The notes beneath the pieces were generated by a model that saw nothing but the letters and a program-made list of their open reading frames with translations, did no database searches and was not told the DNA's origin. Below, piece after piece: positions 1 to 12,849 of a DNA stretch of 64,000 nt. This DNA is from Blastomyces gilchristii SLH14081 (Eukaryota > Ascomycota > Eurotiomycetes > Onygenales > Ajellomycetaceae), in contig NW_003101682.1 in assembly GCF_000003855.2 (NCBI RefSeq), positions 1,212,620 to 1,276,619 on the forward strand, given 5' to 3'. Both the position numbers and the translations under genes were made by a program. Position 1 is the first letter of the stretch; each line of letters begins with the position of its first letter.

Positions 1-1100
1 AGAGAGAGATATGAAGAAATGCAGAAAGTAGAATATAGTGTGTAAATAACTCATTCTCATGATAATATCTCAGATAAGACATACAAGCCTCACATCTGTA
101 GATGTAAAAGGGTATAACATCTGTATTTCTGTTTTCAAAAACACAGATATCTTTTATCTGTATCATGAAGTCAAACAACAGATATTAGAGAATAGACTGA
201 TATAGATCTATCATTCTGAAGAAATTTATCAGAGTAGATGTCTCTGCAATATTGAACTTTACAGTTGTAAAAAGTTTCTTAATATCTATAAATATTACAA
301 CTTTATACACAATAAAACCTATAATAATTTCTCCTAAGAACAGAAAAATCAGCATCAGAAAGAGAAGATAAAAAAAGAAAGACTTATAATTCTAACACTG
401 TTGAAAAGAAGAGTGATTCTCTGATATAAATGAATAATTATCTTATCATGAATATTTAAAATGAATATAATAATCAGTGTCTGTGACTGAGCTTCAGATA
501 GTCATGTCATACACAGTCTTTATACAATAAATTGTTTTAGAAGTCAGTAAGAAGAGTGAGAGTATATATACTGAGAAATATAATTCATTAAGTCTATACA
601 ATATCTTCTTAAAACAGAAAGAGCTGATAATAAAACCAGAGATGATAGAAGCAGAGAGAGTAGAAGTAGTAGAAGTGAGAGTCACAGAAACAGAGATAGC
701 AGAAGCAGGAGAATCAGACATAGAAGCAGGTGTAGAAGATTAAGAGAGAGTGACAGAGAAAGAAACAGAGAGAGTAGAAGAGAGCATGAGAGATTCAGTC
801 ACATATAATACAGATAATTTCTTCATTATCATATCTCTCAAGTTCTCAATCAATGATTTAACTTGAGAATCATGATCATTAGTGAATACAGATCTGTCAA
901 TATATGAAGATTCTATACAAATCAAAACAAATATATCAGTATCTGCAGCTATGTAAAATAATCAGAAAATATGATCAGAAAACATGATCAGATACTTACT
1001 GAAGAAAAGAGAATCAGAGATATATAAGAAGATGAAGAAGATGTGTCATTTATAATAGTATATTCTGACAATTGTTAGAAGATAAACAAGTTCTGATCAT
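1..1100 (-). pseudogene. Antisense spliced gene of LTR family A, copy A3 (5' two thirds)
   Basis: This is the mutated homologue of the gene at 36802-38391. It runs opposite to the element's own direction, starting with ATG at 1100-1098. Intron 1 spans 999-943 and has a perfect GTAAGT donor and a CAG acceptor. Intron 2 spans 387-334; its donor has decayed to ATAAGT, and its 54-base length is the same as in A2. Exon 2 (942-388) encodes the Ser/Thr-rich part, including the residues SDSPASAISV. Exon 3 enters the Cys-rich segment, where several conserved Cys positions have become Tyr (for example ELFTHYI against ELFTHC in A2), as expected from TGT-to-TAT damage. The gene leaves the window at base 1. 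The two copies together support a real gene rather than a chance frame. Confidence 0.75.
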
Positions 1101-1493
1101 GTTTCATAACATATTACACTTACTGCTAACAAACTGCCTGATATAAGTACTATAAGAATACTTGTTATAGAAACAGAGAGCTATTACTAGAAACACATAT
1201 GATGTGATAGATAAACAACAGATAGAAGATGTTAAATAAAAGAAGAGACAGAAATCTTGAATAAGATGATAATATTCAATGATGACAATGATAAAGAAGA
1301 TAATTGAAGAATGAGAAAAGTTAGTAGATAAGTAATATAATATAGTGAAAGTTTCTTTATGAGAGTGTACATGAGATGCTAACTGAATCAGAAATAGATC
1401 ACATAATTGTGAACACTAGTGACATGCTAATCCGCATGAAGCTAGAATGTATGTCATGATTATATAAGTGTGACTGAATCTGATGAGAGAGAA

Positions 1494-1660
1494 TCTGATT
1501 TGAAAGAATGTATGACTGTTAAATAATAACACAGCTGCTTCTGAACTTGCTTACAAATGTAAAGAGGCCATAGCAGTCATCAATTAATTTAGTGTACAGT
1601 ATATAAGAAGCCGGCGTACGTCTGTAATTATACGCTGACTTAAGCAATCTTTGAATCATA
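1494..1660 (+). repeat. 3' LTR of family A, copy A3
   Basis: It aligns end to end with the A1 LTR (26529-26695) and, apart from an 8-9 base deletion, with the 176-bp LTRs of A2. The family LTR starts TGTGATTC and ends GAATCACA, an inverted terminal pair; here both ends are mutated (TCTGATTT and GAATCATA). A promoter-like TATATAAG lies near 1602. It abuts MITE-1 sequence directly. Confidence 0.8.
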
Positions 1661-2075
1661 ATCATATCTGAGACTAGAATCAGATTTTTTGATAGTTTTA
1701 TTATCAGTTCAACTAATCTCATTACACAGTTTTAATATTAGATAGTAGTCTCATACTGTTTCAGTGAGACATACTATCTACTCTTATCACATTTTTCAAA
1801 TGAGACTATGATTTTCACTTCTTAATTTAAATTATTTTTATTGCTTTAAATGACTTTAAATCTCATTTGAGTGTTACCAAAAAGCATTACTTTTAAAAAA
1901 ATTAAAAATAGTCTAAAAAAACCTTAAAATGTCTAAAAATAGTAACTTTATGCTAAGAATGAGACTAAATGAGATTAAATGAGATCACTTTCTCATTTTT
2001 TTCAAGTCATAGTTTCATTTTAAGATCTCATATATAGTCACTTTGCATGTTTTTTTAATAACTAGTCTCAGCAGA
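1661..2075 (+). mobile_element. MITE-1, left part (hAT-derived, non-autonomous)
   Basis: This matches the ~506-bp MITE copies at 34837-35344 and 56092-56597 from about 17 bases inside their left end. The first bases are missing because A3 inserted there. The right part continues at 7884-7966, after hAT-1. No coding capacity is seen. The last 8 bases (2068-2075, tcagcaga) are the target duplicated by hAT-1; undamaged MITE copies have cagcggga-like sequence at this place. Confidence 0.85.
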
Positions 2076-2439
2076 TAGACTGACTGTGTGACCGTGTCTG
2101 AGATCAGAATCAAACTTTACAGTTGTCATAGTATCTAAAAGTATTACTTTTGATCATGATTTGTATTCATTACATTGATCTCAAATCATGTTATTTTAAA
2201 TATTAAAGATTTCAGATTCACTTTTCAAATAAAAATCTAGTTTCAGATAAAGAATATGTTTGAATTCTTAATCACATTTTCATTCTGATTTCATTATTAA
2301 GAATAGTATTAAATAAGACTATGAAATCATTTCTCACTTATATAATATCATAACATAGTACTCATTTGTTGAAAATTCAATAGAGAGTATTATCAAATAT
2401 TATTACTTTTCTGAACACAGATTATAATTCATATATTTT

Positions 2440-2615
2440 TAATTATGAAAAAAATATAAAATACAAAAACAAAATAAAAAACAAAAAATAAAATAAAAAC
2501 AAGAAAAAATCACAATAAAAAAAAAAAAAGAGAAAGAAAAAAAAAAGAAAAGAAAAAGAAAAAAAAAAGAAAAGAAAAAGAAAAAAATAAAAAATAAAAA
2601 TAAAAAAAATCAAGA
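2440..2615 (+). repeat. Strand-asymmetric A/G purine tract in hAT-1
   Basis: This run consists almost entirely of A with interspersed G and a few C. It recurs at the same place in hAT-2 (10324-10520) and hAT-3 (44655-44805) with copy-specific length. It has no coding content; reading frames across it are low-complexity artefacts. Confidence 0.8.
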
Positions 2616-3711
2616 TTGCAGAACTGCAGTATTCTTAAAATACTCACTTCTCAGAGTTTTTATAATATTCATTATCAATTATATATCTCTCACAGTGAGA
2701 ATAATATAGCTATAATGAGTCATTATCTTAATACTATCTAATAAATAATTAGTATATATCTGTATAAATGTGAATAATTAGAAAATATATACTTAAAAAG
2801 TGTGATCAGAATGAACTCTACTGCTATTTGAATAATATTAAGAATAGAACACTGAAATCAATAATTTCTCTCATTGATTTCATAGATAAGATATGTGAAG
2901 ATGATCTTGAAAAATATAAGATTTTCTAACTTCTGATAAAAACAGATCTCACAGAGAGACTCTATTTTCATAATATCAGAGATTGAGTATTATTAAAAAG
3001 TGTTACTTCTATACAATGTATATACACTTACTGCAGTAATTCACTCTCTCTATATATAACTGAGAATTGCAGCTTTCTCACACTATACAGCTCTCTCTGA
3101 GATGCTGTCATTGATTTGCAATTCATACAGTCTCTCAGTTCAGTACACACTGTGTGTATACAGCTCTGTGTACTGAGACTGTGTTAGTCATTATGATCTG
3201 ACATGATACTCACTTTTCACAGGCCATGTTTTATTTGAGAAAGAGAGAGAAAGACATAACTATTGTTTTATTAAGTAAGAGATGAATAATTAGTATTATT
3301 GAATGTAATTTAATTCATCTGTATTTAAAATTTGATTAATCTATACTCTTCAATTTGAGGGTTTTCAAGAGTGTTTTAATAGTTTTCATATCAGCTTCAA
3401 CTTAGTGATGAATTGAAGAAGAAGAGAAAAGAGAGAAGAAAGAAATGAGAATAACTTATCTTTATAATATGAAAATAGAGAATTACTGCAATCATTCTTT
3501 CTAGTAATAAAGATCTGTTTTCTGCATGTATCTCTGATATAGATTATATGATAAATATATACAAAGAATATCAATAGTGCATGTATTAAATGAAGATAAT
3601 ATTGCTATGTAACACTGTAGTTATTTCTGTACATCTCTGAAAGCTGTTAATAGTTTCTTTATTTCTTTATGTTTGATAAGTTAATAATATATTCTGATAC
3701 ACTCTCTCTTT

Positions 3712-3812
3712 TATCATCATCATCATCACTATTATTATTATTAGTATCATCATTATTATCATTATTATTATTATTATTATTATCATCATTATTATCATCA
3801 CTATTACTATCA
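3712..3812 (+). repeat. (ATT/ATC)n trinucleotide microsatellite in hAT-1
   Basis: About 33 trinucleotides, mainly tta with tca variants. The same site has about 90 bases in hAT-2 (11618-11708) and about 47 in hAT-3 (45907-45953), so the tract has changed length between copies. Confidence 0.9.
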
Positions 3813-3871
3813 TATTATTGCTAGCTGTCTCTCCTGCCTTCACTCTCTCTTAACACTTATTAAAATTAATC

Positions 3872-4690
3872 ATGTCATCTCTCTTCAAATATTCTGCAGT
3901 TCTGTAGACTATTAAGACATGTGAGCACTGTCACAGATTGAAGAGAGAGAAGAAGAAGATGTTTAAGTGCAGAGAGACAGATTATAAGATATATTATAAT
4001 ATCTTAAAGAGACTTTATAAGAGAGTAGAATAATAATGATTTAAAGTAACACTTCTGATAGATTTAGACTGAACTAAGTATAGAAATAATGCAGATGACA
4101 CTGTCTGTAAGAGATTGAAAAAGAAGACAGTGAAGAGTCTCATACAGTAGTAATAAGATCAGAAGAAGTTCTGAGAATAAGTTGAGATCAAGATAAAGAG
4201 AGAGAGAAAGAAGAAGAGTATTACTATATATAAGTAATAGCAGAAGAAGATTGAGAAGATATTAAAGTAGAAGATAAAGAAGTCAAAACTGATAAGTTTT
4301 TTATTAAGAGATAATAATTTTTAATAACACTTCTGTTCTCTAATTGATTAGCAGAAGATGGCAGAGAAGAAGAGAATTAAGACCTTGTTCAGGTCTTGAA
4401 TACACTTCATGATTCAGAACATTAAGAAGACAGCTCTGCTCTCTGAGTATGTTAATCTGCTTACTGCTGAGATGAACCTCAAGACAGCAGATTAGAAAAT
4501 GTAAGATTTTGAGATACAGATTGACCTGACTAAGAGAAAGCAGTGAGAACTCTTCTCTGAGAAGACAGCAGAGAGAGATTTTGAGATGATTATCATCTCA
4601 GATGAGAAGAAGAAGAAGAAGAATGAGAATAAGAAGTGAATTATAAAGAATAATAAGAAAAATGAGAAAGAGAAGAAAGATAATAAGTAG
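3872..4690 (+). pseudogene. Unrecognised first gene of the hAT element, copy 1
   Basis: A frame starting at ATG 3872 reads a basic peptide with the motif CEHCHRLKREKKKMFK. A second segment from about 4350 reads a Glu/Lys-rich stretch including LLTAEMNLKTAD and ends in a poly-Lys/Asn tail. The two parts are separated by intron-like sequence (donor decayed to ATAAGT near 4278, acceptor gattag near 4350). The same two segments are conserved in hAT-2 (11766-12590) and hAT-3 (46030-46815), with stops at Trp or Gln positions. I recognise no domain. It may be a 5' part of the transposase or a separate accessory protein; sequence alone does not decide. Confidence 0.45.
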
Positions 4691-4989
4691 AAAAAGTTTT
4701 TTTCTTTTTATATTAGTTAGTTATAAGTTCATAACTATTAGTTAATAATTGAAATTAATTTTGAGTTTTCAAAAATTATTGTATAAGTTGTAATCAATTA
4801 TCAATATCAGGAATAATATATATATATATATTTAACTATCATGTCACTATAATGTATAAGTATCAACATTTTTTCAACATTGATATTCACAATATTAATA
4901 TATTTTTAATAATATCATCTGATAATATAATTTAGTAACACTCTCTTTCATAATATTAATATATTTCAAGAAATATGACAGAGATTAAT

Positions 4990-7560
4990 CAAGATTATTT
5001 ATTTACTTTTATACATTAATGATATTCAATCTGAGTTAGTACTAAAATTATAACTAAGTTAAGAAAGAAGATTATTTTCTCTTATATTAATTCTTCTTAC
5101 ACACATCAGTGATCAGTTATTAAAAATAAATTATTATCTTTCTTAAATTATTATTATATCTTCTGAATTCACTTCTTTCACTTCTTTCACTTCTATTGAA
5201 GATTTATAAACTCCTTAAGAAATTACTGTGAATCACAAAGTCTATATTATTTATAATTCAATATAGAATACTCTCTTTCAATTATAATGAATAATCACTT
5301 CATTCTTCACATCTGATTCCAGGTCATGAAATTTATGAAAAACTTAATACAAATACTGAGATGAACTATAGAATAATTATCAACAGATTGCATTGCAGAT
5401 TACTAAAGAGTCATCTCTCTGCTACAATCACTGTAACTTTATTCAGAAATATTTATCATAAACTAGTTATAGCTCTGAAGAAATTTTTCAACATCTGAAG
5501 TTATCAGAATATAGATAATAAAAGAAAAATAATCAGAAAATTACTACTGAGCTGATAAGTTACTCTATCAGATAATAAGTTTTGATAATACTAACTTTCT
5601 AATTTGAAGAAAATTATATAAAAATAATCATGTATCAGTACTCTGATTTCATAACTCTTATTTAATAACTTCTGTGAATAATTACTTTTTATATGTATAT
5701 CTCTGAATCTTTCTCTTTAATCAATTGAAAACCTCAAATTCTGAACACTTCTTTAAATACTTAATTCAAATCTTCATATTTTATATTAATTCTGTCTTTA
5801 GTTCAATCTTGAGATACACTACAAAGTTAATATATAATATCTAGAATCAGAGTTGAAGAATCATTGAAGAGTGTCTCTCACAGCAAATATATAAACTAGT
5901 ACAAATAATCTTACATTTATAAGAGTTATATGTTATTACATTGATGAGAACTGAACTTATTAAGAGATATTAATTAAATTTGAATCATTGATCAGTAGTC
6001 ATACTGAGAATTATATAACAGAGATATTAATAACTGTGATTAAAAATGACTATTAAGATATTAGTCTCAGTCTTCTTACAATTATAACTGATAATACTGT
6101 GAATAACTACACTATAATGAACAGTTTAAAGCAAAAATTAACTTTGTATTTCTGAAATAATAAACAAGGTTATATTCTCTGCATTACTCATGTGATTCAA
6201 CTTGTAATACAAATACTGATAAAGAAGCTTAATATTGAGATAAAGAACAATGAGATAACTGATTCTTAAGATGAGAATAAGATAAAAGTGATTATTCAAG
6301 TAACTTTTATATTCACTTTATAAAAGATAATATTTTTTAACAACACTTTTTAATATTGTTTTTTAATAACACTTTTTGATAATACTACTGTTAATTTTGA
6401 ATAGATTGACTAATAATTTAAATATCACAGATTTAAAACATTGCTAATGTGATTTGTATCTTCTCTAAATAATAACAATAATTTTATAATATTTAATAAA
6501 TAAACAAATCAGTCATATCACTAAATATGATATAAAATATTAGAATACAGTGAAGTTCAATATATAAGATAACTATTCAGACTCTTCAATTATATCAGAT
6601 AATTGATTATTAAGTGCAATACTCTGATTAGAAAAAGATTCAGATATTGAAACTTTCTGATATAAAGTAAACTCAGTTGAAATATGTAATTCATTTACTG
6701 TTTCAGTTTTATAAGATAATAAAGACAGTCTCAATCACTTATACACTAATGCTGCAGTCAGTCTGATGAATGTATAACAGTTTATTTACTCATCTTGAGA
6801 AGCAGTTGAATCACTTAAAAAGAAATTCAGTCTGAGATAATACTATAGCACAGGCTATTATTACTGTAAGAGATAAACTGACATATTATTACAGCAAAAC
6901 TGAACAATCTTTTACAGAGTACTATGCTATAGCAGCTCTACTAGATCTCTTCTGTTGAGTTAATATCTACACTTCTCAAGATTGAATAGAGAAGAAATAA
7001 GACTTGTATATTAAATTAGTCTGAGACTACTACAATGTCAACTATCAGAGTTTTGAATGAGTAGATATTAGAGATGTGAAGACAGTGAAATACAATTCTT
7101 TAGTAAGTAATAATCTTTGATAACACTTTATATTATATAGAACTATAATACTAAGTTTAAAACAGAACTTACATACATTGATTGCAACTGAAAATCAGGC
7201 AAAACTATATACTTATAAAACTGAATTTAATCACTATCTTCAAGATGATTTAATAAATTTACACATCAAATCAATTCTAGAGTTATGAAAAATTATTAAG
7301 AGTACATATTCAACTGTTGCACTGATAACATGTGATATTCTGACAATTTCATTGACAGAGATGAGAATGAAGTGAAAGTTCAACTCAAGCTGAGATATTT
7401 ATCACTATTACTGAGAACAATTATAAGAAGAAACAATCAAGAAACTCATGATTGTAAAATATATAGAATTATCAGACAGTTTAATATCTGTATATCAGAG
7501 AAGTGTAGTTTTCATGAGAAAGTGAAGAATAAACTTACATAAGAATGTATTTAGTTATTT
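4990..7560 (+). pseudogene. hAT transposase, copy 1 (RIP-damaged)
   Basis: The frame is the same as in the clearer copy hAT-2. Around 6090-6290 it shows the catalytic-core block with the hAT signatures TDN...NN...M and HVIQLV. Around 6760-7000 it shows the block KL-x2-YY-x-KT followed by a YxxAALLDP-like segment. After an intron starting GTAAGT near 7101 comes the C-terminal dimerisation region (~7165-7560). Many Trp codons read TGA and Gln codons TAA, so the copy cannot make transposase. Exon boundaries upstream of 6000 are uncertain; I place the 5' limit by homology among copies. Confidence 0.7.
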
Positions 7561-7883
7561 CATAAGCATTATCAATAATTATTATCAAATTCTGATTATA
7601 TAAGCAATCACTGAATAAACTGAATGAGACTGAATTTGATCTTCAGTCTTAGTCTCATTCTGATTTTGAAAGAATAATTATCTTTCACAGTTTATTCTGA
7701 GAAATTACTCTCATTTCACTGTTCTTGAATTAAATCTGGTCATTTTTCACATCATTTCTCTCAGAAATGGTTCATTTTCAGATTTTTTTGAGACTTGGTC
7801 CTGGTGGGACTCACGCTAAGAAATGTATAAGACCAGACCAAATGGGATCAAATGTGAAATTCATGGTCCCGGCGGCCAGTCTA

Positions 7884-7966
7884 TCAGCAGAATTCACGCT
7901 AAGAAATGTATGAAATCAGATCAAATGAAATCAAACATGAAATTCATAGTTCTGACAGTCAGTCTA
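7884..7966 (+). mobile_element. MITE-1, right part
   Basis: It begins with the duplicated target tcagcaga left by hAT-1 and continues to the MITE terminus at 7966 (cagtcta). This is the same terminal ~80 bases as in the other MITEs and in the hAT elements, but more mutated. To its right lies Gypsy B3 sequence (7967 on equals ~18137 on of B2), so MITE-1 inserted into B3. Confidence 0.85.
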
Positions 7967-9955
7967 CTCTCAGTGCTATCAGTACTCTCTGCAGCTTTTA
8001 TAAATCTATAATTACTCTCTCTCTACTTATATAATCTCTGATGAGATACATNNNNNNNNNNNNNNNNNNNNNNNNNNNNNNNNNNNNNNNNNNNNNNNNN
8101 NNNNNNNNNNNNNNNNNNNNNNNNNNNNNNNNNNNNNNNNNNNNNNNNNNNATTAATGAGAGATAAGTCTCTGAGTATCTGTAAAATTCAGATAATTAAG
8201 ACAATTCAAATGCTATGAATTTATAACAGAAGTTAAATCTAAGTAGATGAGTTTTCTCTTCATATCTTAAACTATTTCTGAGCCGAATACTTCCATTATA
8301 ACTGAGAAAAGTAGACACAGCTTATAAAAGATATCTGATTATATACACAGATGATCAGCTCTTAAGATTCTACTATAACTATGTATATTCTGATGTCTGA
8401 CTTCTCTAGAGTCTGTACATTTCCTGATAATCTTCACGTCAAATATAATAATTATCTGTATCACAGATATAATGCTTTCTACTTCTTTAAAGAGAAGATT
8501 TATAGTCATAGAGAGATTGAGTGTCACAGATATTAAGAATATAAATATGAATTTTCTTTATTTTTTCTTTACTAATCTCTAAATTATATTCATAGCTCTG
8601 TTTTTATTTTCTTTATTTTTTAACTTTTAATAAGAATATAATTTCTTCTTTTCTTTATATACACTGCAGACTGTTTATTTCAGTAGAAACTGATTATCTT
8701 ATAGACTAGAGTTTACAAATAACAGTGTTAATATCTTTATCATAATCAGATTCTTAGTAAAGATTATATTATTCTAACTTATCAGAATTCATAGTATAAA
8801 AGTTACATCTCAGCTTTTATAGATATCTTATCTATTTAAATAATTCTTAAGTGAACTTATTCATCTTGTCAGAATACTCTTATCACTGAATCTTGAATTA
8901 GAGCTTGTAATCTCACTTCTCTGAGTTAATAATTTCTTTGATCTGATATTCTCTTTCACTCTTTAATACTTTATAAACAGAGTGATAAGTCATAGAATTC
9001 TCTTCTAAGAATTTCTTATATTTACAGAGTAAAGAGATATGAAAAATATTATATATCTACAGCTCAGATGATAGTTTCAATCTATAGAACTATAAACTAA
9101 CTTTCTTCACAATCTTATAAGATTCTATTTATGAGAAATTCAGCTTCTTACTAGATCTCTGTATAATAATATTTTCTAGACTTAGTCAGACTTTATCATC
9201 TTTCTTAAAACTTTTTATAATATATTTAAAGTCATAACATCTCTTCTGATACTCTTAAGTCTTTCTCAAGAATTTATAAGGTTTCTTCTGAATATTCTGA
9301 ATTCTCTCAGTTTGTTCATAAGTATTATTACACTCTATAGTGTACTCTTGCAGATTTATCAAGATTATTTACAGATAAGTCTCAGTGAGTATCTTAAAAA
9401 GAGTTTTATCTATACTGATATATTTTAAGTTATTATACACAAACTCTATAAGTAATAATTAATATATTCAGTTATTCTGATTATAATTGATAAAGTATTA
9501 CAGATACTATTTTAATATATTTATCAGATATTCTGTTTAATCATCTGTCTATTAATAAAAAGCTGTGCTTAAATCTTATAAAATCTTTAGTATTATTATC
9601 AGATCAGATCTGAACTCTTCTATGAAGATTAATTCTTTATCTGCGATAATATTCACAGATAACTCATACAATCAGATTATATTACAGATAAAGATATGAA
9701 TTAAATTCTTTGACTTTAAGTTCTTATAAGTGAGTATAAAGTATGTTACCTTGATAAAGTAATCTGCTATTATCAGCACACTGTTAAAACAGGTATTATA
9801 TATATTCTTGCTTTCAGAGAGACTTATGAGAATATTTATTTCTAGCTGTTTCTAAGATTTCTATAAGATAAGTAGAGAAGTAAGTTCTTTATATAATCTG
9901 AATCACACTACTTATAAACTCTGATAAATAGTATAAGAATTCACTATCTTCTTTA
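7967..9955 (-). mobile_element. Gypsy family B, copy B3, segment 1 (3' region and integrase)
   Basis: Collinear with 18137-20060 of the complete copy B2. Read on the minus strand it covers integrase (about 9960 down to 9300), the chromodomain region and part of the downstream third-ORF region, all with many stops. A 100-base assembly gap interrupts it at 8052-8151. It is cut at 9955 by hAT-2 and resumes at 15755. Damage exceeds that of B2, consistent with B3 being older; B2 is inserted into it. Confidence 0.8.
8052..8151. other. Assembly gap of 100 N
   Basis: A run of exactly 100 n, typical of a scaffold gap of unknown size. It falls inside B3; the flanks correspond to about 18220 and 18272 of B2, so the true missing length may be near 50 bases. 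Confidence 0.95.
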
Positions 9956-11765
9956 TAGACTGACCGTGTGACCGTGTCTGAGACCAGAATCAAACTTTAC
10001 AGTTATCACATTGTCTAAAAGCATTACTTCTGATCATGATTTGTGTTCATCACATTGATTTCAAATTCTGTTATTTCAAATATTAAAGGTCTCAGATTCA
10101 CTTTTCAAATAAAAATCTAGTCTCAGATAAAGAATATGTTTGAATTCTTAGTCACATTTTCATTCTAATCTCATTATTGAAAATGACATCAAATGAGATC
10201 ATGAAATCATTTCTCACTTACATAATATCATAACATAGTACTCATTTGTTGAAAATTCAATAGAGAGTGTTATTAAATATTATTACTTTTCTAAACACAG
10301 ATCATAATTAATATCATTTTAATTAAAAAAAATATATAAAATAGAAAAAATAATAAAAAAACAAAAAATAAAACAACAAGAAAAAATCACAACAAAAAAA
10401 AAAAAAAAAAAAAAAGAGAAAGAAAAAAAGAAGAGAAAGAAAAAAAGAGAAAAAAAGAGAAAGAAAAAAAAAAAAAGAAAATAAAAGAAAAAAAATAAAA
10501 AATAAAAATAAAAAAAAAATCAAGATCACAGAGCTACAGTACTCTTAAAATACTCACTTCTCAGAGTCTTTATAATATTCATCATTAACTGTGTATCTCT
10601 CACAGTAAGAGTAACACAGCTGTGATGAGTCATTATCTTAATATTATCTAATAAATAATCAGTATATATCTATATAAATGTGAATAACTAGAAAATATAC
10701 ACTTAAAAAGTGTGACTAGAATGAACTCTGCTATCACTTGAATAACATCAAGAACAGAATGCTGAAATTGATAATTTCTCTCATTGATTTCACAGACAAG
10801 ACATGTGAAGATAATCTTGAGAAATATAAGATTTTCTAACTTCTGATAGAAATGAATCTCATGAAGAGACTCTATTTTCATCATATCAGAGACTGAGTAT
10901 TATTAAAAAGTGTTACTTCAATACACATGTACTTACTGCAGTGATTCATTCTCTGCACATGTAACTGAGAGTTACAGCTTTCTCACACTGCATGACTCTC
11001 TCTGAGATGCTGCTGTCAGTTCATAACTCATACAGTCTCTCAGTTCAGCATATACTGTGTATATACAGCTCTGTGTACTGAGGCTGTGTTAGTCATTATG
11101 ACCTGATATGATACTTACTTTTCACAGGCCATGTTTCATTTAATTGAGGAAGAAGAGGAACATGACTGCTGTTTTATTTAAGAGAGAGTAGATAATTGAA
11201 TCTATAGAAGATAATTTGATTTCTTCTGTATTTGAAATTTGATTAGTCTATACTCTTCAATTTGAGGGTTTCTGAGAGTGTTTTAATAGTTTTCATATCA
11301 GCTTGAAATTAGTGATTGATTGAAGAAGAGAAAAGAGAGAAGAAAGAAATAAGAATAACTTATTCTTATAATATAAAAACAGAGAATTGCTGTAATTATT
11401 TATTCTAGTAACAAAGATCTGTTTTCTGCATGTATCTCTGATACAGATTATATGATAACTGTATACAAAGAATATCAACAGTGCATGTATTGAATGAAGA
11501 TAATATTACTATACAACACTGTAGCTGTTTCTGTACATTACTGAAAGCTGTTAATATTTTCTTTGAGTCTCTTTATATTTGATAAGTCAGTAATATATTT
11601 CAATGCACTTTCTCTTTCATTATCATTATCATCATCATTATCATTATCATCATTACTATTATCATTATTATTATCATCATCATCATCATTATTATCATTA
11701 TTATTATATCATTTCTGATCACCTCTTCTGCCTTCATCTCTCTTCAATACTCACTGAAATCAATC

Positions 11766-12590
11766 ATGTTATCTCTCTTCAAATATTCTGCGGTCCTGCG
11801 GACTATCAAGGCGCGTGAGCACTGTCACAGATTGAAGAGAGAGAAGAAGAAGATGTTCAAGTAAGAGACAGATTACAAGGCATATTATAATATCTTGAAG
11901 AGACTCTGTGAGAAAGTAGAATAATAATGATTTTAAGTAACACTTCTGATAGATTTAGACTGAACTAAGTATAGAAATAATGTGAATAATGCTGTCTGTG
12001 AGAGATTGAAGAAGAAGACAGTGAAGAGTCTTATACAGTAGTGATGAGATCAGAAGAAGTTCTGAGAATAATTTAAGACTAAGATGAAGAGAGAGAGAGA
12101 AAAGAAGAGTATTACTATAAATAAGTAATAGTAGAAGAAGATTAAGAAGATGTTAAAGTAAGAGATAAAGAAGTCAAAATTGATAAGTTTTTTATTTATT
12201 AAGAGATAATGATTTTTAATAACACTTCTGTTCTCTAATTGATTAGCAGAAGCTGACAGAGAAGAAGAGGATTAAGGCCTTGTTCAGGTCTTGAATGTGC
12301 TTCATGATTCAGAATATTGAGAAGACAGCTCTGCTCTCTAAGCATGTCAATCTGCTTACTGCTGAGATGAAACTCAAGACAGTAGATCAGAAAATGTGAG
12401 ATTTTGAGATGCAGATTAATCTGACTGAGAGAAAGCAGTGAAAACTCTTCTCTGAGAAGGCAGTGAAGAAAGATTTTAAGATGATTATTATCTCAGATAA
12501 GAAGAAGAAGAAGAAGAAGAAGAATAAGAAATAAATTATGAAGAATGATAAGAAGAATGAGAAAGAGTAGAAAGATGATGAGTAGAAAAA
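11766..12590 (+). pseudogene. Unrecognised first gene of the hAT element, copy 2
   Basis: From ATG 11766 the frame reads FKYSAVLRTIKAREHC and then a basic Lys/Arg-rich stretch. This copy keeps CG-containing codons (gcggtcctgcgg...ggcgcg) that other copies have lost, so it shows the ancestral Arg codons. A second segment (12246-12590) reads EKKRIKALFRSW and LLTAEMKLKTVDQKMWDFEM and then a poly-Lys tail. A likely intron lies between them, with its acceptor at the gattag near 12245. Conservation of both segments in three copies supports coding. I do not recognise the domain. Confidence 0.5.
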
Positions 12591-12849
12591 GTTTTTTTCT
12601 TTTTATATTAGTTAGTTATAAGTTCATAATTATTAATAATTGAAATTAATTTTGAGTTTTTAAAAATTATTGTACAAGTTGTAATCAAGTCAGGAATAAT
12701 ATATATATACATATATATCTATAATGTATAAGTATCAACATTTTTTCAACATTGATATTCACAATTATTAATATATTTTTAATAATATTATCTGATAACA
12801 CAATTTAGTAACACTCTCTTTCACAATATTAATATATTTCAAGAAATAT

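Larger units (their letters stand above)
1..1660 (+). mobile_element. LTR retrotransposon family A, copy A3 (3' part, enters from left edge)
   Basis: This is the 3' end of a family A Ty3/Gypsy element. It is collinear, in inverted orientation, with 36735-38050 and 28134-28448 of copy A2, and it ends in a 167-bp LTR at 1494-1660. Its gag and pol lie outside the window. The visible interior is an antisense gene (1-1100) followed by about 390 bases without a recognisable reading frame on either strand. It sits inside MITE-1: the base after the LTR resumes the MITE sequence near its left end. Mutation load is heavy, almost all C-to-T or G-to-A relative to A2. Confidence 0.8.
2076..7883 (+). mobile_element. 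hAT transposon copy 1 (RIP-damaged, ~5.8 kb)
   Basis: The element starts tagactgac and ends ccagtcta, short imperfect terminal inverted repeats that agree approximately with hAT ends. It is flanked by a perfect 8-bp duplication, tcagcaga, at 2068-2075 and 7884-7891. It is collinear with hAT-2 (9956-15746) and hAT-3. In order it holds a left non-coding part with a purine tract (2440-2615), a region of short repeats, a (TTA/TCA)n microsatellite (3712-3812), an unrecognised gene (3872-4690), and the transposase gene (~4990-7560). All reading frames are broken by stops. Confidence 0.9.

Noticed and set aside
3712..3812. CRISPR-like or regularly spaced repeat
   Set aside because: Simple trinucleotide repeat without spacers; the organism is a eukaryote.
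10323..10529. Phe/Leu-rich 68-codon frame on the minus strand
   Set aside because: It is the complement of the hAT purine tract; pure low complexity.
11603..11818. His/Tyr-rich 71-codon frame
   Set aside because: It is a translation of the (ATT/ATC)n microsatellite and runs out of frame with the conserved hAT gene that begins at 11766.
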